Shown here: piece by piece, positions 8,301-16,711 of the stretch
Layout: every line of letters starts with the position of its first letter
Position numbering within the stretch: position 1 is the stretch's first letter
Assembly (NCBI GenBank): GCA_905478335.1
Contig: CAJQIC010000015.1
Location: forward strand, 1 to 64,000
Length of the DNA: 64,000 bases
Source: an uncultured Bacteroidia bacterium
Lineage (GTDB): Bacteria; Bacteroidota; Bacteroidia; NS11-12g; UBA9320
Reading direction: 5' to 3'
The notes under the pieces: generated by a model
Database searches by the model: none
Seen by the model: the letters and a program-made list of their open reading frames with translations, nothing else
Told to the model about the DNA's origin: nothing
Translations under genes and position numbers: made by a program

Positions 8301-11300
8301 TATGCTGGAGCAAACAATAGTGGCCAACTGTATATCAATTTGGGTAGTGTTTCGGAAGATGTTTTACCAGACAAAAAACGGTCGATGGAAAACTCTTTGC
8401 CTACAGCCAATTCCTTAGCTGCTCCTGTAGAGCAAACGGCTTGTGGTTTAGTAGGTACGATTCAGCCCATTGTAGATGGTTTTGACAACGATCCGAACGC
8501 AAGGGTGTATCAAGATGTTGGGTTAGATGGACTGAGCGATGAACTCGAGTTAGGCTTTTTTGATACCACGTATTTAGAAGACGTTCTGAATAAGTTTGGA
8601 GCCACATCTCAGGCCTACCAAAACGCCATTAATGACCCGGCTGGTGATAATTTTAGGCACCATCGAGATCCGGATTATGATCTAACCGAAACGTCTGTAC
8701 TGCATCGGTATTTATACTACAAGCAACCGGACGGTAACTCTAACTTAGATCGATTACCTGATGGCACTCCGCAAGCAAACTCTACATTCCCAGATGACGA
8801 GGATATCAATCAAGACAATACATTAGATCAAATTGAAGAGTACTTCCAGTATAAAATCGACCTTAGCCAGCGCGACTTAGTTGTAGGACAGGGTTATGTT
8901 GCGGATTCGATACGGGTATTTGCTGTTCGGGAAGATGAAGGGGCGAAACCCGATAGTGTTACCTACTATCAGCTTAAAATTCCGATTCGCGAATATCAAA
9001 AACGTGTTGGTGGTATTTCTAACTTCAAGTCCATTCGATTCATGCGTATGTTTATGACTGGATTCGAAGACAGCGTTATCCTACGTCTTTTAGAAATGCG
9101 CATGATTCGTGCCGATTGGAGACGTTACCAAAACAGTTTAAAATTCCCTCCAACAATTGGTTTACCGCCAGATCCAAATGATCCGGTTGAATTTGTAGTT
9201 AGTACGGTTAACATTGAAGAAAATAGCTCTCGGGTTCCAGTGAAATACGTTGAACCTCCAGGTATAACGCGTGAGTTAGATCCAACTCAGCCGAATCAAG
9301 TGCTACAAAACGAGCAATCATTGTCGTTGCGCGTATGTGAATTAGAAAAAGGTGACGCCCGAGGTGCATTCCGGGTAACCGAGGTTGATATAAGGAACTA
9401 TAAAGACTTTAAAATGTTCTTGCACGCCGAAGGAGAACAGCTTCAGAATGGTGATGTATGGGCATTTGTGCGTATTGGTACAGATTTAGAGAACAACTAC
9501 TATGAGTACCAAATGCCACTCCAAATTACGCCCAACGGAGCAATCCTTCAAGATGAGATTTGGCCATCTACGAACAACATGGAGTTCGCCTTACAAGATT
9601 TTTACAACTTAAAATTAGAACGCGAAACCGCTACCGGTTCAAAGACGGCCACCTACGAAAAAGCAAATGCCAAAGGCCATATCCTTCGTGTGGTTGGTTT
9701 ACCTGATCTGAGTCAGGTAAGAACCATGATGCTTGGCGTTATGAACCCAAACAACAGCACCGGCCAAGAGAAATTATGCACTGAAGTGTGGTTCAACGAA
9801 ATGCGCGTAACGGGTATATCCAACAAAGGTGGTTGGGCCGCAACAGCACGTATGGTGACAAAATTGGCAGATTTCGCTCGTGTAAACATTTCAGGAAATT
9901 ACACCACCATTGGATTTGGCGGTATTGATAAGACATTGAATGAAAGAAGTCTTGATCAAACATTCCAATACGACATATCTTCAAATATTGAACTGGGTAA
10001 ATTCTTCCCTCAAAAATCAGGTATCTCAATACCGATGTTTATTGGATGGAATGAGAACTTTATCAATCCTAAATATTACCCGCTAAACCCGGACATCTTA
10101 TATAAGCAGGTACTGCAGAGTGCAAGAACCGAAGAAGAAAGAACTAAGGTTAAAGAAACCAGCCAAGATTATACAAGTAGGTACAGTTTGAACTTTACGA
10201 ATGTGAAGAAGAACCGAACCAGTGGAGGTAAAGTTAGGTTGTGGGATATTGAAAACTTTAATACGAGTTATTCTTACCAGCGTACCTACAGAAGAAATCA
10301 GATTGTTGAAGAGAACTTCATCAACACGCATAGAGCTAGCTTAGCCTACACCTATGCGAAACGGCCAAAACCATGGGAGCCATTTAAAAAGATTATTAGG
10401 GCTAAAAAACTGCGGTTTGTGAAAGACTTCAATTTCACATTAATGCCAAGCAGCCTGAACTTCCAATACGATGTTGACCGAAGATATGGTGAATTACAAA
10501 ACAGAAGTAATGATGATTTTGAAGCCATTGTACCCCGATTCTACGACAAATCATTTACGCTAAAACGTACCTATGGTGGTCGATGGAATTTCACGAGAAA
10601 CTTAAAATTCAACTATAACAGTGTTGTAGATGCATGGGTAGAAGAGCCTTTTGGCGAAATAGTCAATAGAGAACAAGAAGATTCTATTAGAAACAATTTC
10701 TTCAATTTCGGCACCATGCGGAACTTTAATCAGGTGATGGATATTAACTATACCGTCCCGTTTAACAAGTTCAAATACTTGAACTGGATTACTGCTTCTG
10801 CAAAATACGCAGCCAACTATAGTTGGACTACAGCGCCTCCTACCTATCCAACTTTAGGCAATACGCTTCAAAATAGTCAGACGATCACTTTAAATGGTCG
10901 AATGAATTTTACATCATTCTATAATCGTAACAAGAAACTTAGACCGTTTGTATCTAGAACGGTTAAAAAGAAACGACCAAAAGAGACAAAGAAAGCTCCA
11001 GGTGATGACGAAGAAGAAGATACAAAAAAGAAGAAACGAGAAGGTTTACACCCGGTTGCCAAAGGCGTTGGTGCTTTCTTCTTAATGATGAAACAGGCCC
11101 AATTGACGTATACCGAAACAAATGGTACAACGCTGCCTGGTTTTAATCAAGACATTCAATACTTGGGTCACAATTTCGATTTAGCAACGCCTTCGTGGCC
11201 GTTTATTTTAGGTTTACAAGATCCTAATATTCGTTACGACCTTGCGCGTAATGGTTATATGACCAATGACACTGCGCAAAACAACCGGTTCTTGCAGTTA

Positions 11301-12449
11301 AAAGGTCAGAACATCACTGGTAGTGCGACTCTCGAGCCATTCAGGAACTTTCGTATCACGTTAAATATTACCAAACGTACCAGTAACACCGTTTCGAGTA
11401 ATTTTAGATATGACAATGAGCAACAACGGTTCTTAGATTTAGGTCTTCAAGAAGTTGGTCAATACTCCATATCTTTCTTTTCTTGGGGAACGGCCTTTGA
11501 CAAACTAGGTGATGTAGCGCAAAACTATAGTTCAGCAGCCTTCACATCATTCAAGGATAACCGCTTAGAGGTAGCGCAGAGATTACAAGCACAAGAATTT
11601 TCGAACGGGAATAAACGATTTGAAGACCGCATTGGTGATTTAGACCCTAACACAGGTTTCCCTGTTGGATACGGACAAACGCAGCAAGATGTTATGCTTT
11701 ACTCCTTCTTGTCAGCCTACAGCGGCAAGGATGCCAAAAGCATACTATTGAGCCCTTTCAAACGATTACCTGCACCTGCTTGGCAAATCAGCTATAATGG
11801 TTTAAAAGATCTGTTTGGCTTAAAGAAATACTTTACCAACATTAGTATTCAACATGCCTATAACTCCACGTTAAACCTGAACAGTTACTTTAGTGAGTTG
11901 AGCTACGGAATCGATACGATCGTAAACGACACCAATAACTTGAAAGCGCAGTATACCTTCCAACAAGGTGTTTCGTTGATAGAAAGGTTAACACCTGTTT
12001 TGGGCGTTGATGTAACGATGAAAAATGGTTTAACGTTAAAACTTGAGCATAAACGCGATAGAAATATTACCATGTTCATGAATACGTTCCAAATGATTGA
12101 GCAACGAAATATGGAGTGGGTTATTGGCGCTGGATTTGTAACCAAAGGCGTTAAGCTTCCAATTAAATATAGAGGCTCCAGAATCTTCTTAGAAAACAAT
12201 CTTAACTTCCGATTTGACTTGTCGATACGTGACGGTGTTACGGTCCGTCGAGATATTGAACTGGGGACCAATACGGCTCAAGCCGGAAATAGAATATTCT
12301 CGATTAAGCCAAACATTGATTACAAGATTAATGACAATACGAATTTGAGAATGTTCTATAACCGTACGTTAACAGAACCAAAGAACTCTCAAAGTTTCCG
12401 ATCAGCAATCACTGATTTCGGGATAAGCTTGCGTTATACCTTACAATAA
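5331..12449 (+). CDS. sprA: SprA, T9SS outer-membrane translocon / gliding motility protein
   Basis: A giant 2372-residue protein of the length expected for SprA (Sov in Porphyromonas). In T9SS it forms the very large outer-membrane barrel through which cargo with C-terminal sorting domains leaves the periplasm. A signal peptide occupies residues 1-22. The rest is a long series of amphipathic beta-strands with Asn/Tyr/Phe-rich repeats, two SprA-type N-terminal repeat regions, and a C-terminus ending in an aromatic beta-strand (GISLRYTLQ). A charged cytoskeleton-like Lys/Glu segment lies near residue 1890. The start is TTG 5331; no in-frame ATG exists upstream that preserves the signal peptide. 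Its last 9 bp overlap the convergent exporter gene. Confidence 0.96.
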   Translation: MRSSYRVLLAIGILSYWAITSAANKPKVGYTSFDQTLEEEDSSKKDSLKYPIRDKTSRDFEKINQFDLNDPDNVRTDIEYNPEDKTYTFQKKIGDQDFGSPKPMSFKEYLEYQKKQNQQNYFRQKSQATNFVRSSGLLPDLFFDPKLAGDMFGDGLIDIRPSGSAELIFGGNYNRVENPNFTARQQKNGNFDFKMKMQVNVTGQIGDHIKINTNYDTEATFEFENQTGLNWQGKENDILQSIELGNVSLPLNGSLIQGGQSLFGVKTKLQFGKLTMTAIATQQKGETRETEVNGGAQITRFNIQASDYDVNRHFFLSQYFADNYDNALARLPVIQSNVLINYIEVWVTNRASNYSNTGNLVALMDLGESDPYNNAYVIPGVEDFPSNEANRIFDAITANADATKNNLQVGVEYVDLTNARQLNPQEYTMNAQLGYISLNQALNTDEILAVAYEYSYNGRIYKVGEFARDRPPNNQNPPTLAVKMVKSTLIKTNLPTWNLMMKNIYSLGAYNMQTEDFSFNVVYADDKGGGDLGYLPVEPSEPNWYKRQLNAVFKLDKMNRQFEAKPDGLFDLIEGVTIQAGQGRIIFPMREPFGEFARSNFNDPTGKNADYYAFDALYDSTKWDAEQDVSHDKFFLRGSYKGSSSNQIRLQCFNVPKGSVKVTANGSLLNEGSDYIVDYTIGMVTIINEGILGAGAVIKATCESNSLFNLQQKTLVGSRFDYKVSDKLLLGGTILHLTERPLTPKTNIGEEPLLNTIYGFDGAFNTKSRMLTRWVDKLPFIETKEESTVALTWEFAQIIPHKPLSIGDAERGTSFIDDFEGAETPYEIKNVSRWKLASAPQHQPDLFPNAAQGLIKLENDRRGLFSWYTIDPVLQQGNPDRMPEHLKQDVIQRSGHFIRPIQFDEPFPTKNIQQQQVRTIQTLDLAYYPRKRGPYNFTVDNLLASGDLGNPESNWAGISRRIENTDFEAANYDYIEIWMMDPFVYEKEPGYAGANNSGQLYINLGSVSEDVLPDKKRSMENSLPTANSLAAPVEQTACGLVGTIQPIVDGFDNDPNARVYQDVGLDGLSDELELGFFDTTYLEDVLNKFGATSQAYQNAINDPAGDNFRHHRDPDYDLTETSVLHRYLYYKQPDGNSNLDRLPDGTPQANSTFPDDEDINQDNTLDQIEEYFQYKIDLSQRDLVVGQGYVADSIRVFAVREDEGAKPDSVTYYQLKIPIREYQKRVGGISNFKSIRFMRMFMTGFEDSVILRLLEMRMIRADWRRYQNSLKFPPTIGLPPDPNDPVEFVVSTVNIEENSSRVPVKYVEPPGITRELDPTQPNQVLQNEQSLSLRVCELEKGDARGAFRVTEVDIRNYKDFKMFLHAEGEQLQNGDVWAFVRIGTDLENNYYEYQMPLQITPNGAILQDEIWPSTNNMEFALQDFYNLKLERETATGSKTATYEKANAKGHILRVVGLPDLSQVRTMMLGVMNPNNSTGQEKLCTEVWFNEMRVTGISNKGGWAATARMVTKLADFARVNISGNYTTIGFGGIDKTLNERSLDQTFQYDISSNIELGKFFPQKSGISIPMFIGWNENFINPKYYPLNPDILYKQVLQSARTEEERTKVKETSQDYTSRYSLNFTNVKKNRTSGGKVRLWDIENFNTSYSYQRTYRRNQIVEENFINTHRASLAYTYAKRPKPWEPFKKIIRAKKLRFVKDFNFTLMPSSLNFQYDVDRRYGELQNRSNDDFEAIVPRFYDKSFTLKRTYGGRWNFTRNLKFNYNSVVDAWVEEPFGEIVNREQEDSIRNNFFNFGTMRNFNQVMDINYTVPFNKFKYLNWITASAKYAANYSWTTAPPTYPTLGNTLQNSQTITLNGRMNFTSFYNRNKKLRPFVSRTVKKKRPKETKKAPGDDEEEDTKKKKREGLHPVAKGVGAFFLMMKQAQLTYTETNGTTLPGFNQDIQYLGHNFDLATPSWPFILGLQDPNIRYDLARNGYMTNDTAQNNRFLQLKGQNITGSATLEPFRNFRITLNITKRTSNTVSSNFRYDNEQQRFLDLGLQEVGQYSISFFSWGTAFDKLGDVAQNYSSAAFTSFKDNRLEVAQRLQAQEFSNGNKRFEDRIGDLDPNTGFPVGYGQTQQDVMLYSFLSAYSGKDAKSILLSPFKRLPAPAWQISYNGLKDLFGLKKYFTNISIQHAYNSTLNLNSYFSELSYGIDTIVNDTNNLKAQYTFQQGVSLIERLTPVLGVDVTMKNGLTLKLEHKRDRNITMFMNTFQMIEQRNMEWVIGAGFVTKGVKLPIKYRGSRIFLENNLNFRFDLSIRDGVTVRRDIELGTNTAQAGNRIFSIKPNIDYKINDNTNLRMFYNRTLTEPKNSQSFRSAITDFGISLRYTLQ

Positions 12450-13385
12450 ACGCTGCGCTCTTCTTCTTTGAATCCGAGTTATTATCGGATGGATGATGAC
12501 AGAAAGGAAAATTAATCCTGTTCCGACATAGAACTTGGTTGTTAATTCACTATCCTCATTAAAGATAATTATAGCCATGATTACACCATAAATTGGCTCC
12601 AAGTTCACTGCAAGCCCTGCGCTAAAGGCCGATAGTCCGCGTAATGAAGACAAGGCTAAAACGTAGGCAACAGAAGTACATAAGAGTCCTAAAACCAACA
12701 GATACCAAAACGAATGAAAATGTATCCCAAAGAGTGGATATTCCGATTCTAAGTTTGGTTGGGTTAGTGCGTAAGTACTAAAATCTAAACCTCCTTCAAA
12801 TATTGGGATAACCAAGGTAAGAAATAAAAAACCTGCCAATAGTTCAATCGCCGAAACGGATATTGGGTTGTGTTCTTTGAGGTGTTGCTTGTTTAGGGTT
12901 GAGAATAACGCCGCTAAAAAAGCAGCTAAAAGACCTATAAATATTGAAGCATAGTACGCTTCTCCAATGTCTAGAATGAGCAAAATCCCGGCGATTACAA
13001 AGGCGCCTATTATGAGCTCATACCATTGAAATTTGGACTTGGTTATAATGGGTTCGAGAAATGATATGAATAGTGTAGTTGTAGCCATACAAGCCAACGC
13101 AATGGAAACATTACCCAATTTAACACTGGCAAAAAAAGACACCCAATGGATGCTAACTATCACGCCAATTACAGCGAAGGTTATCAAACTACGTTTACCA
13201 ATTTTGCGCGCTCCCCTTATAACGCCTGGGAACAAAAGCAAACCAACAACGGCTATCCACATACGGTGCCAAACCAAAGCGAGTTGATCGAACACAATAA
13301 ACTTTCCTAAAATGGCTGTAAACCCAAAAAGCAGTACAGCAATATGAATTTCGAGATATGACTTATATCCGCCCTTTTTAGACAT
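12441..13385 (-). CDS. DMT-superfamily (EamA) transporter
   Basis: A 314-residue membrane protein with about ten hydrophobic segments arranged as two EamA repeats, the layout of drug/metabolite exporters. The second repeat contains the usual Pro/Glu-rich signature near SAGLAVNLEPIYGVIMA. The substrate cannot be read from sequence; efflux of amino acids or metabolites is typical. The ATG at 13385 lies only 4 nt after a -7 box, so the mRNA may be almost leaderless. It sits behind the LytTR regulator gene and shares a 10-bp half-site with that gene's promoter, so it may be its target. Its 3' end overlaps sprA by 9 bp. Confidence 0.9.
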   Translation of the reverse strand: MSKKGGYKSYLEIHIAVLLFGFTAILGKFIVFDQLALVWHRMWIAVVGLLLFPGVIRGARKIGKRSLITFAVIGVIVSIHWVSFFASVKLGNVSIALACMATTTLFISFLEPIITKSKFQWYELIIGAFVIAGILLILDIGEAYYASIFIGLLAAFLAALFSTLNKQHLKEHNPISVSAIELLAGFLFLTLVIPIFEGGLDFSTYALTQPNLESEYPLFGIHFHSFWYLLVLGLLCTSVAYVLALSSLRGLSAFSAGLAVNLEPIYGVIMAIIIFNEDSELTTKFYVGTGLIFLSVIIHPIITRIQRRRAQRLL

Positions 13386-13389
13386 GTGG

Positions 13390-13419
13390 CAAATATTGAC
13401 CTTCTCACTGATATGACAA
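13390..13419 (-). promoter_or_regulatory. Promoter of the DMT exporter, with operator half-site
   Basis: On the minus strand, TTG (13419-13417) is 19 bp upstream of AATATTTG (13397-13390), a 7/8 match to the -7 consensus. Only CCAC separates it from the ATG. The half-site TGTCATATCA (13418-13409) overlaps the -33 element and is identical to each arm of the palindrome in the LytTR gene promoter. Confidence 0.6.
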
Positions 13420-13433
13420 GCGAATTTGTCTGC

Positions 13434-14180
13434 TTATTTGTCTTTCAAGAACCTAATAAAAGCCGGTTTTCTTCTGTGCGCCAAATGCAATTCTGCGTCA
13501 TTTGACATAATTACTTTGAATGCTCCTGAGTTAAAGCGTTTCATTTCGTTGACGTTAATGATGTGAGACTTGTGTATTTTCACAAATGGTTTTTCATCAA
13601 GCACATCTTGATAATAAGACAATGGCCTAGATGCCATTGCTTTTGACCCGTTTTTGAGCACAAACTTGGTGTAGCCTCCTCGTTGACCCTCGGCATAAAC
13701 AATTTCGTTAAGGTTTACTTTTTCGTATGCACGCAAACCGGGAATAACAAAATAAGTAGGTTTCTTTTGAGCCATTGCCTCGGCCCTAATTTGACCGTTT
13801 CGCAGCACTACTTTGGTTTTAGTAAGTGCCACGTTTAGTGCTTCCACACTATATGGTTTTAAAATGTAATCTATTGCAGAAGACTTGATTGCTCTAATTG
13901 CGTAGTGATCATATGCGGTTTCAAAGACAACATTTATCTCATCAAGATTGAGTCTTTCAAGCATCTCAAAACCATTCATGCCGGGCATCTCAATATCCAA
14001 CAAAAGAAGGTCAGGCTTTTTTTCTTGAATGGCTTTAAAGCCTTTTACAGGACTCGTGTATTCTCCAACTACTGTTGTCTTGTACTTGAGATCTTTAAGA
14101 CGTTGTCTGGTGACGTGGATGCTATTGATCTCATCGTCGATAATCATTACGTTCATAGGTTTAATGGTTATTTGTGTCAT
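13434..14180 (-). CDS. LytTR-family response regulator (orphan)
   Basis: A 248-residue regulator: receiver domain (about residues 10-125) with phosphoacceptor Asp62 in LLLLDIEMPG and a conserved Lys in DYILKPY, then a LytTR DNA-binding domain (about 145-245) with the FVKIHKSHIINV motif. No histidine kinase gene is adjacent, so its partner must lie elsewhere. The promoter contains a 22-bp palindrome that includes the ATG, suggesting self-repression or self-activation. The same half-site recurs in front of the next gene, an EamA exporter. It is separated from the envelope operon upstream by about 30 bp and has its own -7 box. Confidence 0.92.
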   Translation of the reverse strand: MTQITIKPMNVMIIDDEINSIHVTRQRLKDLKYKTTVVGEYTSPVKGFKAIQEKKPDLLLLDIEMPGMNGFEMLERLNLDEINVVFETAYDHYAIRAIKSSAIDYILKPYSVEALNVALTKTKVVLRNGQIRAEAMAQKKPTYFVIPGLRAYEKVNLNEIVYAEGQRGGYTKFVLKNGSKAMASRPLSYYQDVLDEKPFVKIHKSHIINVNEMKRFNSGAFKVIMSNDAELHLAHRRKPAFIRFLKDK

Positions 14181-14202
14181 ATCAAGTGATATGACAAATA
14201 TA
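14175..14202 (-). promoter_or_regulatory. Palindromic operator plus -7 box at the LytTR regulator start
   Basis: A perfect inverted repeat, TGTCATATCA-AG-TGATATGACA (14175-14196), covers the ATG at 14180. The -7 box TATATTTG (minus strand, 14202-14195) abuts and slightly overlaps it. A protein bound here would cover the transcription start. Confidence 0.6.
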
Positions 14203-14211
14203 TCCCCCTAC

Positions 14212-14724
14212 TTATTTTCTGGGCGAATCACCCTCCGAACGTAGTATTTTGTCTTCTATGCGCGAGGTTGAAAACCCTTCTAGAAAAGGAATTACCTTGA
14301 CTTCTCCTCCAGCTTGAATAACATCATCTGCACCAACGATAGTGGCTATTGTATAATCACCACCTTTCACCAAGACATCCGGTTTGATCAGGTTCAACAA
14401 TGCTAATGGCGTATCCTCTGCAAACAAAGTGACCGCTGACACACAACCTAGACTTGCCATTACCCAAAGTCTTGAAGACTCGTCTTGAATTGGTCGGTTT
14501 GGCCCTTTTAATTTACTAACCGAAGCATCCGTATTGAGGGCCACAATCAACCTGTCTCCCAAATCCGCAGACCGGTTTAAATAGTCAATATGGCCTTTAT
14601 GCAATAAATCGAAGCAGCCATTTGTAAAAACTACCTTCTCTCCATTCAACTTCCATTTTTCAACCAACGTGGACAGTTGAACCCGATCAACAATTTTGTG
14701 CTCTATGGTTTCTATGTGTTTCAT
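14212..14724 (-). CDS. rfaE2: D-glycero-beta-D-manno-heptose 1-phosphate adenylyltransferase
   Basis: A stand-alone nucleotidyltransferase of about 170 residues, corresponding to the C-terminal half of HldE. It would transfer AMP from ATP to heptose-1-phosphate to give ADP-heptose for lipopolysaccharide core. The nucleotide-binding motifs are clear: FTNGCFDLLHKGHIDYL (HxGH type) and GFSTSRIEDKI near the C-terminus (STS motif). No kinase half (rfaE1) is in the window. The start is taken at ATG 14724, which overlaps the stop of the flippase-like gene as ATGA; a longer reading from 14751 is possible. Last gene of the OstA-like operon. Confidence 0.93.
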   Translation of the reverse strand: MKHIETIEHKIVDRVQLSTLVEKWKLNGEKVVFTNGCFDLLHKGHIDYLNRSADLGDRLIVALNTDASVSKLKGPNRPIQDESSRLWVMASLGCVSAVTLFAEDTPLALLNLIKPDVLVKGGDYTIATIVGADDVIQAGGEVKVIPFLEGFSTSRIEDKILRSEGDSPRK

Positions 14725-15713
14725 TGCAATGCCTTTCTTTCTTCGAGCCAAATCATCAACATGGATAACCCTCCAGCTATAAATATCATGAGCATCTGAC
14801 TGCCATGAGATATTATGGCATAACTTGTTCCTAGGCTGATATTTATGCCATACAGCAGTAAGCCTTGCGGCACAAAATAATGGAAACTACCTAACCCACC
14901 AGGTGCTGGGATGATAACCGCAAAAGTGGCCACAATAAGAGTAGTTACAGCAGCGTCAAGACCCAAATGACTTGTTCCGTCTAAAGCAAAAAAGATTAAA
15001 TAGGACACCAAAAAATACATGAGCCATATGACTCCCGTATAAAACAAAAACAGCCATGGCCGCTTTAGTTTAAAGATACTCTTTGCGCCTTCTAATAAAC
15101 CCGCTATGAAGTCAATGATTTTTTGAATTAATGGTGGATTATTGCTACGTTTTTTTAACCACAGGTATACAAACAATCCAGCAATACCAGCAACAACTAA
15201 TCCTCCTAAAATGTAGAGTTCACCCGTTCCAGAACCTTCTGCAGAGTTTAAGGTCTTCAACACGAAGTCTTCAATTAATTGGTATTGCGAAAACACAGCA
15301 ATCATGGTGACGAGCAACATAACCAACACATCAAAAACACGTTCAGTAAAAACGGTTCCTACAAGTTTATCAACCGGGACATCATCCGTTTTACTTTTAA
15401 GGGCACAACGAACCACTTCGCCAACTCGTGGTGTCGCATAATTGACTGTATAGCCAACCATCACAGCGTAAAAACCTGTACGAACCCGAGCCTTGTATCC
15501 CATCGGTTCTATTAACAATTTCCAACGTACTGCTCTTATAAAATGACTAAACAAACCCGCTAATGCGGCCAAAGCCACCCAAAAATAATTGGCCCCTTTT
15601 AAGTCTGACAAAACTTGCTCAGGTTGTATTTTATTGTATACCCAAAAAATGAGCAATATGGCTATTGTTGGGTACAACAGTTTCTTTAATATTTTTTTTG
15701 TTTTTGGTGTCAA
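14721..15713 (-). CDS. Flippase-like integral membrane protein (YbhN / UPF0104 type)
   Basis: A 330-residue polytopic protein with about eight transmembrane segments. It resembles the lysylphosphatidylglycerol synthase transmembrane domain, including the [15 protein letters not shown] start and a conserved [17 protein letters not shown] segment. It lacks the catalytic MprF synthase half, so it is better described as a flippase-like domain that may translocate lipids or lipid-linked sugars. Its place between panD and rfaE2, in an operon led by an OstA-like protein, points to envelope assembly. The start is TTG 15713, overlapping the panD stop as TTGA; no ATG fits. Confidence 0.85.
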   Translation of the reverse strand: MTPKTKKILKKLLYPTIAILLIFWVYNKIQPEQVLSDLKGANYFWVALAALAGLFSHFIRAVRWKLLIEPMGYKARVRTGFYAVMVGYTVNYATPRVGEVVRCALKSKTDDVPVDKLVGTVFTERVFDVLVMLLVTMIAVFSQYQLIEDFVLKTLNSAEGSGTGELYILGGLVVAGIAGLFVYLWLKKRSNNPPLIQKIIDFIAGLLEGAKSIFKLKRPWLFLFYTGVIWLMYFLVSYLIFFALDGTSHLGLDAAVTTLIVATFAVIIPAPGGLGSFHYFVPQGLLLYGINISLGTSYAIISHGSQMLMIFIAGGLSMLMIWLEERKALQ

Positions 15714-16060
15714 GCCGTTAGTTTGTTATTGGCGTCTGGGAAGATAATTGTTGGTACGAATTTTTTTGCTTCCTCAAAATCGAAATGTGCAAACGATATA
15801 ATTATGAGTTGGTCACCCCATTGGGCTTTTCTTGCTGCCGCCCCATTAAGACACACCATACCGCTTCCACGCTCTCCTTTGATTGTATAGGTTTCTAAAC
15901 GTTCTCCGTTATTATTATTTACAACCAAAACCTTCTCACCCTCAATCATATTTGCGGCGTCGAGCAAGTCCTCGTCAATGGTTATACTCCCAACGTAACG
16001 CAACTCCGTTTGAGTCACTCTTACATTATGTATTTTCGATTTTAGTATCTCAATCATCAT
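15710..16060 (-). CDS. panD: Aspartate 1-decarboxylase proenzyme
   Basis: PanD makes beta-alanine from aspartate for pantothenate and CoA synthesis. The protein is about 116 residues, family-typical. It starts [17 protein letters not shown] and carries the self-cleavage site in [10 protein letters not shown], where Gly-Ser is cut and Ser becomes the pyruvoyl group. The NGAAAR segment of the active site is also present. The C-terminus is slightly extended ([16 protein letters not shown]), as in other Bacteroidota. Start at ATG 16060 or the next codon 16057; an upstream TTG reading (16072) is unlikely. Its stop overlaps the start of the flippase-like gene. panB and panC are not in the window. 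Confidence 0.95.
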   Translation of the reverse strand: MMIEILKSKIHNVRVTQTELRYVGSITIDEDLLDAANMIEGEKVLVVNNNNGERLETYTIKGERGSGMVCLNGAAARKAQWGDQLIIISFAHFDFEEAKKFVPTIIFPDANNKLTA

Positions 16061-16102
16061 AACTCTTGGCAAAGTTAGTCCTTTAAACGACAGATGTTTT
16101 TC

Positions 16103-16711
16103 TTAATCATGCCACTTTTTCACGCCAGCCTCGATTCTAACATCCAAGGTATTTTCTCTTGGAGTTATAGGGCATGAATAACGGTGACTATAGGCGCAAT
16201 ATGGATTATAACACGTGTTAAAATCTATGAGCATTGTGTTTTTCTGAATTGACTCAAGCTTGAAGTCCATATATCGTCCGCCGCCGTAGCTAGAATCAGC
16301 GTTGGTTAGATCCCTAAAAGGGCAAAACAAATAGTCATTTGCTGGTATGCCTTTTTGCTTTGCTGTCATTTGCTGATATATGTAAAGCTTACGCTTTTTA
16401 CCGTTTAGCTTAAACTTAACATGACCATATTGCCTATATATTGGTTTGCGTTTGGTGCTGGTTGGCATCTCAAATGCTTTTTTGGTTTTCTTTTTAAATA
16501 TCGCCACGATTCTAAACGAGGTATCAATGGCATAATATCGAAGCCCCTCGAAAACGTCAATTTCTTGTTGACTCAATAGGTGTTTCGACGTATCACGGAA
16601 AAATGAATCAGTCGTCGCCCTGTCTTTCAATATCGATTCCACATAATCAGCTTGAGCGAATGCAGAAAACGCACCCATCCAAAGCACACATAACGTCAAT
16701 AATCCTTTCAT
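16103..16711 (-). CDS. Exported DUF1684 protein
   Basis: A 202-residue protein with an N-terminal signal peptide (residues 1-20, ending near AFAQ). The C-terminal half carries the DUF1684 signature, DFNTCYNPYCAYSHRYSCPI, followed by TPRENTLDVRIEAGVK. This family has a conserved Asn-Pro-x-Cys-Ala-Tyr core, and its biochemical role is unknown to me. The ATG overlaps the stop of the OstA-like gene upstream (ATGA), so the two are co-translated; panD follows after about 40 bp. Periplasmic or lipid-interacting roles are plausible from context only. Confidence 0.85.
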   Translation of the reverse strand: MKGLLTLCVLWMGAFSAFAQADYVESILKDRATTDSFFRDTSKHLLSQQEIDVFEGLRYYAIDTSFRIVAIFKKKTKKAFEMPTSTKRKPIYRQYGHVKFKLNGKKRKLYIYQQMTAKQKGIPANDYLFCPFRDLTNADSSYGGGRYMDFKLESIQKNTMLIDFNTCYNPYCAYSHRYSCPITPRENTLDVRIEAGVKKWHD

